NCBI GenBank assembly: GCA_964478055.1
Contig: CAYZHV010000220.1
Location: 1 to 6,666, forward strand
Reading direction: 5' to 3'
Length of the DNA stretch: 6,666 nucleotides
DNA from: CAYZHV01 sp964478055
Lineage (GTDB): Bacteria; Spirochaetota; Spirochaetia; DSM-27196; Alkalispirochaetaceae
The notes beneath the pieces were generated by a model. The model was not told where the DNA came from, did not search any database, and saw only the letters and a list, made by a program, of their open reading frames with translations. Below, piece by piece: positions 1 to 6,089 of the stretch; positions within the stretch are counted from its first letter, which is position 1, and the number at the start of each line of letters is the position of its first letter. A program made the translations under genes and the position numbers.

Positions 1-1209
1 CTGCTTCTCCAGGAGCTGCAGGTAGTTGAAAAGGCTCTCGAGCATAAGTGAGCAGTAGGTGGCAAATACCTTGCAACGGTCCCAGTCCTGCCGCCCCAGG
101 TATTTCTTCGGTGTAGTGGTTGCTATAGAGAGAAGTCCCCGCGCTTCTTCTCCTACCTGGATCGGTACGGCGTAAATCGACGTAATCGTGCTCGCCCGAT
201 CCTCCATGATCTCCTGAAATCGACTATCCTCAGTCGCGTCTTCGAGCCGTATTTCCAGATTTTCTGCCACCGCCTCCCCGAAGATCCCCTCGCCCAAAGT
301 TATGGGGGTCGCTCGCAGGTACTGATCCACGCCTCCCACCTTAGACCGCACCGAGGGCGAGACGTGGTATGGCGGAGGAAAATGGCCCCGCTCGCTGCGA
401 ACCAAGAGCTGATGATCTCCTGGATTTCGGAGGTAGACTACCCCGGCGTCGGCGGTCGTAGAGTCAACGAGAGACCCCACCACGTAGTCGAGAACGCTGT
501 CCACCTCTATTCGCTCTTTCATGGCGGTCCCGATGGTGCGCATGAAGTCGAAGGTGGAGTCCAGATATCGTCGGGTGAACTGCCGCTCCCGCTCTTGCCG
601 GTTCCTCCCGAACTGGTGGTAGAGGCGGGTAAAGGAGGCGTGATAGGAGAGAAAGAGGGGCAGAACCAGGGCCCGGAAGAATATCCCCTCTTCGGGAAAG
701 ATGATTAGCGCCAGTACGAAAAGAATGGGGTAGCTAACAAACCGCACCCGGTGGAGGGCGACGACTTCCCCCTCGTCGCTGTTGTACTTGGTGACGTAGA
801 GAGAGGCTGCAAAGAGGAGAGCGCCCTGCCCGAGAAAGAGGAGAAAGGCCGCTATGGTGAGTCCTAGCTGCGCGCCCCCTTGAGCAAAATAGATACCCAG
901 GGCCGCTGCTATGGTCAGCGCGGCTCCGGCGTGGGCGCCGTAGTAGATAGACCCTTCTCTATTGAAGGAGGAGAGCCAGCGGGTGTAGAGGAGAAGCAGG
1001 AGGCTCTCTGTCCCCAGGAGCAGTGGCAGAGGCGGAAGGTAGAGATACGCCGGCTGTCGGATCGCAAGGATCATCAGCGCCGCAGCGAGGCAGCGGACGC
1101 AACGCACCCGATAGATGCGATGGGTCCAACCGAGATAGATCCCGAGAATACCTACAAGGAGAAGGCGCGCCCATTCGGGTGAGGCTAGGAGAACGGAAAG
1201 GGCTCCCAT
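1..1209 (-). CDS. Membrane sensor protein, 7TM plus GAF domain, C-terminus missing (partial)
   Basis: Reading the complement from ATG 1209 gives 403 codons without a stop to the window edge, so the 3' end is missing. Residues 1-195 hold about seven hydrophobic stretches (roughly 14-28, 39-58, 60-77, 92-110, 114-138, 157-171, 176-190). A charged helix follows (201-215, GRNRQERERQ), then a GAF-type sensory domain at about 236-395 with strands such as AGVVYL, ITSIYAVPI and ARGLLSIAT. An extra loop before LGEGIFGEAV contains FPPPYHV. The sequence ends in a helix (MLESLFNYLQLLEKQ) that would feed an output domain. In spirochaetes such proteins often end in a SpoIIE/PP2C phosphatase, but a histidine kinase or nucleotide cyclase is equally compatible with what is visible. 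No SD precedes ATG 1209; the in-frame stop upstream is at 1251-1249 and there is no other ATG or GTG between. The 7TM-GAF layout is fairly sure; the enzyme class is unknown. Confidence 0.85.
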   Translation of the reverse strand, partial: MGALSVLLASPEWARLLLVGILGIYLGWTHRIYRVRCVRCLAAALMILAIRQPAYLYLPPLPLLLGTESLLLLLYTRWLSSFNREGSIYYGAHAGAALTIAAALGIYFAQGGAQLGLTIAAFLLFLGQGALLFAASLYVTKYNSDEGEVVALHRVRFVSYPILFVLALIIFPEEGIFFRALVLPLFLSYHASFTRLYHQFGRNRQERERQFTRRYLDSTFDFMRTIGTAMKERIEVDSVLDYVVGSLVDSTTADAGVVYLRNPGDHQLLVRSERGHFPPPYHVSPSVRSKVGGVDQYLRATPITLGEGIFGEAVAENLEIRLEDATEDSRFQEIMEDRASTITSIYAVPIQVGEEARGLLSIATTTPKKYLGRQDWDRCKVFATYCSLMLESLFNYLQLLEKQ

Positions 1210-1222
1210 TGTTACTGCGGAA

Positions 1223-1252
1223 AGGCTACCGACTCCGCAGTGGCGCTGTCAA
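1223..1252 (-). promoter_or_regulatory. Candidate promoter for the 7TM-GAF gene
   Basis: On the minus strand a perfect TTGACA lies at 1252-1247. It is followed 18 bases later by a weak -10-like TAGCCT (1228-1223, 3 of 6). Transcription would start only a few bases before ATG 1209, giving an almost leaderless mRNA, which fits the lack of an SD. The weak -10 box makes this tentative. Confidence 0.25.
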
Positions 1253-1254
1253 GC

Positions 1255-1299
1255 TTGGCTGAAGTGGGCGCCCGATCTAGGCTGTCATAAGAATAGAAT
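1255..1299 (+). promoter_or_regulatory. Possible promoter region of the phosphorylase-recJ operon
   Basis: TTGGCT (1255-1260, 4 of 6 to the -35 consensus) is followed after 17 bases by TAGGCT (1278-1283, 3 of 6). A better -10 match, TAGAAT (1294-1299, 5 of 6), has no partnered -35 box. The region sits in the 119-base gap between divergent genes, so some promoter for the rightward operon is expected here. The exact boxes are not secure. Confidence 0.25.
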
Positions 1300-1328
1300 C
1301 ATGTTACTCTCCAAACTGGAGGCTACCC

Positions 1329-2675
1329 ATGCGCGCACTGGATCTGATTATCAAAAAACGAGACGGAGGAGAGCTATCCAAGGAGGAGCTCGAATTCATC
1401 ATCGAGGGATACGTTGCCGGCGAGATCCCGGAGTATCAGGTCTCCTCCTTTCTCATGGCAGTCTATTTTCAGGGAATGAGTCGGCGGGAAGCGGGATACC
1501 TGACGCAGGTAATGATCGATTCCGGGGAAACCATCGATCTTTCCTCCGTCTCCGGCCCTCTTGTAGACAAGCACTCCACCGGCGGCGTGGGTGACAAAGT
1601 CTCCCTTATTCTCGCCCCCCTGGTCGCCGCCGGGGGTGTTCAGGTACCGATGATGAGCGGGCGAGCCCTCGGGCATACCGGCGGAACCCTGGACAAGCTC
1701 GACTCGATTCCCGGCTATCGGTCGGTCATCACCGCCGAAGAGTTTTCCTCGGCCATAACCCAGTGCGGCTACGGAATGACCGGACAGAGCAAAGAGATTG
1801 TTCCGGCGGACCGGCTTCTCTACGCCCTTCGAGATGTGACCGGCACGGTGGAGTCGGTTCCCCTTATTACCAGCAGCATTCTTTCCAAGAAGTTTGCGGA
1901 GGGGGCGGATGCCCTGGTCTTTGATGTCAAATGCGGCGCCGGGGCGTTCATGAAAACCATCGAAGAGGCGAGAGAGCTCGCCTCCTCCCTGGTGGAGACC
2001 GGCAAGAGCCTCGGTAAGAAAATCGTCGCCGTAATTACCCGAATGGAATCCCCCCTCGGTGCGATGGTGGGAAATTTCGTGGAAGTCGAGGAGTCCTGCG
2101 CCTGTCTGCGAGGAAGCTCGGAGAAGGGTCTGCTCAAGGCGGACTCCCGCTCCGACGACCTCATGGAGGTAACCCTGCGCCTCGCGGCGTGGATGCTCGT
2201 GGCCGGGGGTAAAGCCGCCTCCGTGGAAGAAGGGGAGAGGATCTGCCGGGACAACCTGGAGAGCGGACGCGCCTGGGAGACCTTTCTCGAGAATGTGGAA
2301 CTCCAAGGGGGCGACACGAAGGAGCTCAAGCGACAGCTCGGTAGTCGAAGGGCGCCGCTGCATTACGAGGTGCCCGCCGGCGTCTCCGGCGTTCTTACCG
2401 GGATTGACGCCTACAAGACCGGTATGGCCGGGGTTTATCTCGGGGCGGGACGCTCTACCGCGGAGGACAAGGTGCGCTATGACGTCGGCATCGAGCTATT
2501 GAAGAAGCCCGGAGAACCCGTCGAGGCAGGGGATTCGGTGGGTCGGATCTACGCGGACGAAGAGGAGCATCTCTCCCAGGCCCTCAAGATATTTCAGGAC
2601 GGCATCACCATAGAGGGGCAACCCGAGGCGAAGGAAAAACCATCGATGATTCTGGAGGAGATATCGACTCTATGA
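1329..2675 (+). CDS. deoA: Thymidine / pyrimidine-nucleoside phosphorylase
   Basis: This cytosolic enzyme splits thymidine (and possibly uridine) with phosphate into free base and (deoxy)ribose 1-phosphate, in pyrimidine salvage. At 448 residues it matches the family (about 430-440). Visible signatures are the phosphate loop DKHSTGGVGDK (80-90), SGRALGHTGGTLDKLDSI (110-127), LRDVTGTVES (167-176), ITSSILSKK (180-188) and DVKCGAGAFMKT (199-210). By alignment from memory, catalytic and base-binding residues are K81, H82, S83, S110, T120, R168, S183 and K187, all present. The C-terminal domain spans about 345-435. The DVKxGAGAFMKT form is closer to Gram-positive Pdp than to E. coli DeoA. Residue 108 is Met, as in thymidine-specific enzymes, where broad-specificity Pdp has Lys. 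ATG 1329 has GGAGG at 1318-1322 with a 6-base spacer. The stop overlaps the recJ start (ATGA). The family is certain; deoA versus pdp naming is open. Confidence 0.95.
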   Translation: MRALDLIIKKRDGGELSKEELEFIIEGYVAGEIPEYQVSSFLMAVYFQGMSRREAGYLTQVMIDSGETIDLSSVSGPLVDKHSTGGVGDKVSLILAPLVAAGGVQVPMMSGRALGHTGGTLDKLDSIPGYRSVITAEEFSSAITQCGYGMTGQSKEIVPADRLLYALRDVTGTVESVPLITSSILSKKFAEGADALVFDVKCGAGAFMKTIEEARELASSLVETGKSLGKKIVAVITRMESPLGAMVGNFVEVEESCACLRGSSEKGLLKADSRSDDLMEVTLRLAAWMLVAGGKAASVEEGERICRDNLESGRAWETFLENVELQGGDTKELKRQLGSRRAPLHYEVPAGVSGVLTGIDAYKTGMAGVYLGAGRSTAEDKVRYDVGIELLKKPGEPVEAGDSVGRIYADEEEHLSQALKIFQDGITIEGQPEAKEKPSMILEEISTL

Positions 2676-4798
2676 CCTGGGAGAAGGCGAGCCTCGACAA
2701 GGAACGGGTAAAGGAGATCGTAGATCGGTACAATATCGATCTTCTCAGTGCCTCCATTCTTGTTCGTCGAGGGGTAACCGAGAGTGATGAGGTGCTCTTC
2801 TTTCTCGAGGAGGACCTGCAGTACGCCCACAATCCGTTCCTCTTCGAAGAGATGGAAGACGTCGTCGAGCGGCTGCTCCAGGCGGCGGAGGAGGAAGAGA
2901 AGGTCCTGGTCTTTGGTGACCGCGACGTGGACGGCATTACGAGCACCGCGGTGATGGTGGAAACCCTCCGGGAGCTCGGTCTCGACCCGGAGTGGAGAGT
3001 CCCCATGGGAGACGACTCCTACGGTCTTTCGGTGGAGCTGGTGGAGGAGTTCGCCTCTCGAGACGGTACTCTCATCGTCGCCGTGGATTGCGGGACCACG
3101 AACGTAGCGGAGATCGCCCGGGGTCAGGAGCTCGGCGTTGATACGATTGTGGTGGATCATCACAATCCTCAGGATGAGCTCCCTCCGGCGGCGGCGATCA
3201 TAAACCCGAAAGTGGGTGACCGGGGTTATCCGTTTCAGGGGCTCTGCGCCTGCGGCGTAACCTCGAAGGTTCGCTCAGCCCTCGCTTTTGCACGAACCGA
3301 ACTCTTTCGCGAGCAAGTCTGCCTGCTCAATCTTCGTCCCGGAAACGACACAGTCATCGTCGACGCGATCAAGCTGGAGAACCTCATGGAGGTTGATAGA
3401 ATCTCTGAGGCCCTCGTCCCGGACCTGGGGGACCTCGAGCACAGTCGCCTGGCGGACTTTCTCCTGGGTCAGAAACTCCTGGTCTACGACGCTCCCGGTC
3501 AGGAGCGGCTCTTTCGGCAGGTTTTTGGGGGGAGCGTGGAGATACACCTCTTCGACCTGGCCCCGGAAATCTGGGATGCCTTTCCGGTGCTTCGAAACAA
3601 GACCCTCCTCCGGATGCGTGACAGCTCACGCCTGGCCAAGTACACCGAGGGGGAGCTCACCGAAGTGGACACCCTGGCCCAACTGTATCGTGCCTTTGTG
3701 ATGCGTCGATTTCCCCAGATCAAGGATGCGTATCGCTCCGTGGCGGACCTCGTCGCCATCGGGACCCTGGCGGATATGATGCCGCTCCGCAATGAGAACC
3801 GGATACTGGTTCGCGAAGGCTTGCGAAAGCTCAACGTAGACCCTTCGCCGCCGATTCGCACCCTACTGGAGAAGCAGAACCTCCTGGGCAAGCCGATAAA
3901 CACCAAGGTGATCGGTTGGCAAATCGCCCCGGTCATAAACGCCTCCGGGCGTATGGGCGAACCGGACACGGCGGTGCGCCTGCTTCTGAGTCGGGACGAG
4001 AACGAGCGTCGGGAGCTGGCGGACCGGGTTGTCTCTCTCAACCGGAAGCGAAAGAAGGTCGGCGAGGAGGCGTGGCGGAGGGTACTCCCGAAGGCGGACG
4101 AGAGTTTCAAGGAGCTCGAAGAGCGGCTCATACTCGTCCACGACAACGATGTGCACCGGGGGGTAACCGGCATTATCGCCGGGAGGCTCAGCCGGCAGTT
4201 CCGGGCACCGGCGGCGGTGGTTACCGCCGTGGACAGCGGACTCGTCGGCTCGATCAGGAGCGTCCGCGGCTTCGGAGCTACGGAGTTTTTGCGGCAGTTC
4301 GAGGATATATTCAGAGACTGGGGTGGCCATGACGCCGCGGCGGGTTTCAATCTCGCCGCGGAGGATCTTCCCACCTTTATGGGACGGGTCCGGGACGCGG
4401 CCAAGAGCATTCGTCTCGACGAGGCGGTTGAGACTATTCAGGTTGACGCGGAGCTTCCGGACAAATACATGAGTCCGAATCTGGAGGAGCTCATAGCCCG
4501 TTTCGAGCCGTACGGCATGGAGAATCCGATTATTCGGTTTCTCAAGCGCGGTATGGCGGTGGAGGAGATCGAGTTCATCGGCAAAGAACAGAACCACCTC
4601 CGGCTGCTCCTGCGCGGGGGTAAGTACAAGTGGCCCTCGGTCTACTGGAACGCTGCGGAGCGGGTGAATCGGGATTTCTCCCTTGGGGATAGCGTGGACG
4701 TGGTCTTCGAGCTCGATAAGAACCACTACAACGGTCAGGTGACCCTGCAACTCAGCGTGGTGGATATGGCTCGGGAGGGGCAGGCAGATGAACGGTAA
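2672..4798 (+). CDS. recJ: Single-stranded-DNA-specific exonuclease RecJ, with an internal insertion
   Basis: RecJ degrades ssDNA 5' to 3' in recombination and in base-excision and mismatch repair, using divalent metal ions. The 708-residue protein has the DHH-family motifs in order: GDRDVDG (82-88, motif I with D83, D85, D87), VDCGTTN (138-144), VDHHNP (161-166, with the DHH triad), NPK (178-180) and DLVAIGTLADMMPL (359-372). Next come NASGRMGEP (423-431) and a DHHA1 region with HRGVTGIIAGRL (495-506), GSIRSVRGF (526-534) and GGHDAAAGF (551-559). An OB-type domain at about 590-700 includes FEPYGMENP. About 160 residues separate CACGVTSK (192-199) from DLVAIGT, where typical RecJ has about 25-40, so there is an in-frame insertion of roughly 130 residues (see findings). 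ATG 2672 overlaps the deoA stop by 4 bases, with GGAGGAG at 2654-2660. All metal-binding residues are intact, so the enzyme should be active. Confidence 0.95.
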   Translation: MTWEKASLDKERVKEIVDRYNIDLLSASILVRRGVTESDEVLFFLEEDLQYAHNPFLFEEMEDVVERLLQAAEEEEKVLVFGDRDVDGITSTAVMVETLRELGLDPEWRVPMGDDSYGLSVELVEEFASRDGTLIVAVDCGTTNVAEIARGQELGVDTIVVDHHNPQDELPPAAAIINPKVGDRGYPFQGLCACGVTSKVRSALAFARTELFREQVCLLNLRPGNDTVIVDAIKLENLMEVDRISEALVPDLGDLEHSRLADFLLGQKLLVYDAPGQERLFRQVFGGSVEIHLFDLAPEIWDAFPVLRNKTLLRMRDSSRLAKYTEGELTEVDTLAQLYRAFVMRRFPQIKDAYRSVADLVAIGTLADMMPLRNENRILVREGLRKLNVDPSPPIRTLLEKQNLLGKPINTKVIGWQIAPVINASGRMGEPDTAVRLLLSRDENERRELADRVVSLNRKRKKVGEEAWRRVLPKADESFKELEERLILVHDNDVHRGVTGIIAGRLSRQFRAPAAVVTAVDSGLVGSIRSVRGFGATEFLRQFEDIFRDWGGHDAAAGFNLAAEDLPTFMGRVRDAAKSIRLDEAVETIQVDAELPDKYMSPNLEELIARFEPYGMENPIIRFLKRGMAVEEIEFIGKEQNHLRLLLRGGKYKWPSVYWNAAERVNRDFSLGDSVDVVFELDKNHYNGQVTLQLSVVDMAREGQADER

Positions 4799-5807
4799 CC
4801 GTAAGGCGTTGAGCCACCGTTTCTCAACAGGCCAGGAAGCGACGTCGCGGTACCGGGGGATAACCGCACCTCCACCCATCTTGATAGGCCTCACCCTGCT
4901 TTTTCTTCTCACGAGCCTCCTCAACGCCCAGTCGGAAGAGCGGCTCACCGTTGACCACCCGGAGCAGGTTGCCCCGGGTGGTGTCCTTGCCCTCTCCGTG
5001 GAATCCGCGGAACCTCTGAGAAATATCACCGCCGTCCTCCTAGACGGTACCCAGGAGCTCTCCGGCAACTACGGGGTCCTCCTCGAGGAAGCGGAGGAGG
5101 GGAGACAGCGATGGGTTGTGCTCCTCGGCGTCGCCAGCACAATTCGGGAAGGCGAGTATCAGGTGGCGGTTCACGGGGCTCCGGGGAGCTCAGCCTACCG
5201 GGGTCCGGTGACGGTCAGTTCTCGCAGCTTTGTTCAGGAGGATATTCCGCTCTCCATGACGCTGACGGAGCTGCGGCGTGAGGAGGACCCGAGAAAGCGG
5301 GAGCAGGCGCTGCAAATGATAGCCCTGACCAACAGCTTTCACCGGGACTCGACTTTCTGGACCGGCAGCTTCTCCATGCCCCTGGAGAGCAACCGTCGCA
5401 CCTCCCGGTACGGGGATCGGCGCCGCTTTATCTACGCCGACGGCGCTGAGGCGCGGTCGATCCACAACGGCGTCGATCTGGCTGCGCCCACGGGCACGCC
5501 GATCTACGCTCCTGGCGCGGGGAAGGTGGTCTTCGCGGAGGAACGGATCGTTACCGGTAACTCCGTGGTAATCGAGCACTTCCCCGGGGTGTATGGCCTC
5601 TTCTACCACCTGGACGAGATCAACGTGGAGCTCGGAGCGCAAGTCGAGGCGGGAACCCGTATCGGTACCGTCGGGAGCACCGGTGTTTCCACGGGACCCC
5701 ACCTTCACTGGGAGGTGCGAGTGGGCGGAGTCTCGGTGGACCCGGGGCCGTTTTTGGAAACACCCCTTGTTGACACACCCGGCGCAATCGGTGCAGTATC
5801 TGAGTAA
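4788..5807 (+). CDS. Secreted M23/LytM-family metallopeptidase, probable peptidoglycan endopeptidase
   Basis: This is a 339-residue exported protein. A long N-terminal stretch (1-30, basic and Pro-ending APPP) precedes a hydrophobic core (31-46, ILIGLTLLFLLTSLLN); a signal-peptidase cut after NAQ (48) is plausible. Residues 52-145 look like an all-beta, Ig-like domain and 155-190 a charged helical linker. The M23 domain (about 195-325) has the full zinc set: H226 and D230 in HNGVDL, H274 in FYHLDE, and H305/H307 in GPHLHWEV, plus the fold markers TPIYAPGAGKVVFA and GTVGSTGVSTG. Family members cleave peptide cross-links in murein; with the catalytic residues present this one is likely active in the periplasm. 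ATG 4788 lies inside the recJ end (11-base overlap) with GGGAGGGG at 4773-4780 and good spacing, which supports the start despite the long n-region. Its exact substrate cannot be told from the sequence. Confidence 0.92.
   Translation: MNGNRKALSHRFSTGQEATSRYRGITAPPPILIGLTLLFLLTSLLNAQSEERLTVDHPEQVAPGGVLALSVESAEPLRNITAVLLDGTQELSGNYGVLLEEAEEGRQRWVVLLGVASTIREGEYQVAVHGAPGSSAYRGPVTVSSRSFVQEDIPLSMTLTELRREEDPRKREQALQMIALTNSFHRDSTFWTGSFSMPLESNRRTSRYGDRRRFIYADGAEARSIHNGVDLAAPTGTPIYAPGAGKVVFAEERIVTGNSVVIEHFPGVYGLFYHLDEINVELGAQVEAGTRIGTVGSTGVSTGPHLHWEVRVGGVSVDPGPFLETPLVDTPGAIGAVSE
5770..5799 (+). promoter_or_regulatory. Candidate internal promoter for rpsU
   Basis: A perfect TTGACA lies at 5770-5775 within the last codons of the M23 gene. 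At 17-18 bases downstream the sequence is GCAGTA / CAGTAT (5793-5799), a poor -10 match (about 3 of 6). A start near 5806 would give an mRNA leader of about 20 bases that begins just before the rpsU SD. This would let S21 be made apart from the upstream genes. The -10 weakness keeps it tentative. Confidence 0.35.
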
Positions 5808-5812
5808 TTCGA

Positions 5813-5825
5813 AGGGGGGTGATTC
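5813..5825 (+). promoter_or_regulatory. Unusually long Shine-Dalgarno sequence of rpsU
   Basis: The run AGGGGGGTGATTC can pair with the standard bacterial 16S 3' end (GGATCACCTCCTT) over 13 contiguous positions, with three G-U-type wobbles (at 5814, 5817, 5824) and no mismatch. The core ends at G5819, eight bases before ATA 5828. The helix would cover the GTG at 5819, which argues against that GTG as the main start. Confidence 0.7.
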
Positions 5826-6037
5826 CAATAGCCTATATCCGTATTGATGATAGCGAAAATCTCGAAAAAGCTATCAAGCGATTCAAGCGGATGGTAGAAA
5901 AAGAGGGCATTATTCGCGAATGGAAAAAGCGTGAATACTACGAGAAGCCCTCGACCATCCGAAATCGAAAGAAGAAGGCTCTGGAGCGAAAGATTGCGAA
6001 GAAGATTCGCAAGATGCAGAACTCCAAGCAGTACTAA
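5819..6037 (+). CDS. rpsU: 30S ribosomal protein S21 (bS21)
   Basis: S21 is a small basic protein of the 30S subunit that sits near the 3' end of 16S rRNA and helps translation initiation. The core is diagnostic: KAIKRFKRMVEKEGIIREW, KKREYYEKPST, then a Lys/Arg-rich helix (RNRKKKALERKIAKKIRK). The coordinates use GTG 5819, the only conventional start codon available, giving 72 residues beginning MIPIAYIRIDD. I think real initiation may be at ATA 5828 (69 residues, read as MAYIRIDD), because homologues usually begin MxY/F-type and the SD helix overlaps the GTG. ATT 5822 is another in-frame possibility. The gene is visibly less GC-rich than its neighbours, partly from its Lys content. It follows the M23 stop by 11-20 bases and is closed by a terminator. 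Identity is sure; the start is not. Confidence 0.93.
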   Translation: MIPIAYIRIDDSENLEKAIKRFKRMVEKEGIIREWKKREYYEKPSTIRNRKKKALERKIAKKIRKMQNSKQY

Positions 6038-6052
6038 GAATACGACGATATC

Positions 6053-6089
6053 AAGGGCGGTGCAGAAGATAGTGCACCGCCTTTTTCTT
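6053..6089 (+). terminator. Rho-independent terminator after rpsU
   Basis: GGCGGTGCA (6056-6064) pairs perfectly with TGCACCGCC (6073-6081) around an 8-base loop (GAAGATAG). The stem can extend by G-U, A-T and A-T pairs, and the 3' arm runs into TTTTTCTT (6082-6089). It lies 15 bases after the rpsU stop and probably ends the deoA-recJ-M23-rpsU transcript. The loop and 3' arm also contain the likely start of the next gene. Confidence 0.85.

Noticed and set aside
364..1182. Plus-strand open frames at 364-708 and 880-1182
   Set aside because: They are antisense to the continuous 7TM-GAF frame, which has clear membrane and GAF character; the plus-strand products have no domain features.
1247..1260. 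Palindrome CAAGCTTG as a possible operator between the divergent genes
   Set aside because: Eight bases is too short to mean much, and no second copy or longer dyad is seen in the gap.
1374..2363. Long minus-strand open frame (329 codons) opposite the phosphorylase
   Set aside because: It lies wholly antisense to a clearly conserved enzyme; its product is Arg/Gly/His-rich without recognisable motifs. It is an expected by-product of GC-rich codon use.
3499..4410. Minus-strand open frame of 303 codons opposite recJ
   Set aside because: Ser/Arg-rich, motif-free antisense translation of conserved RecJ sequence.
3863..5068. Minus-strand open frame of 401 codons opposite recJ and the M23 start
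   Set aside because: Antisense to two well-supported genes and crossing their junction. The translation shows no domain, and long shadow frames are common at this GC content.
5190..5828. Minus-strand open frame of 212 codons opposite the M23 gene
   Set aside because: Antisense to the zinc-binding core of a conserved peptidase and without recognisable features of its own.
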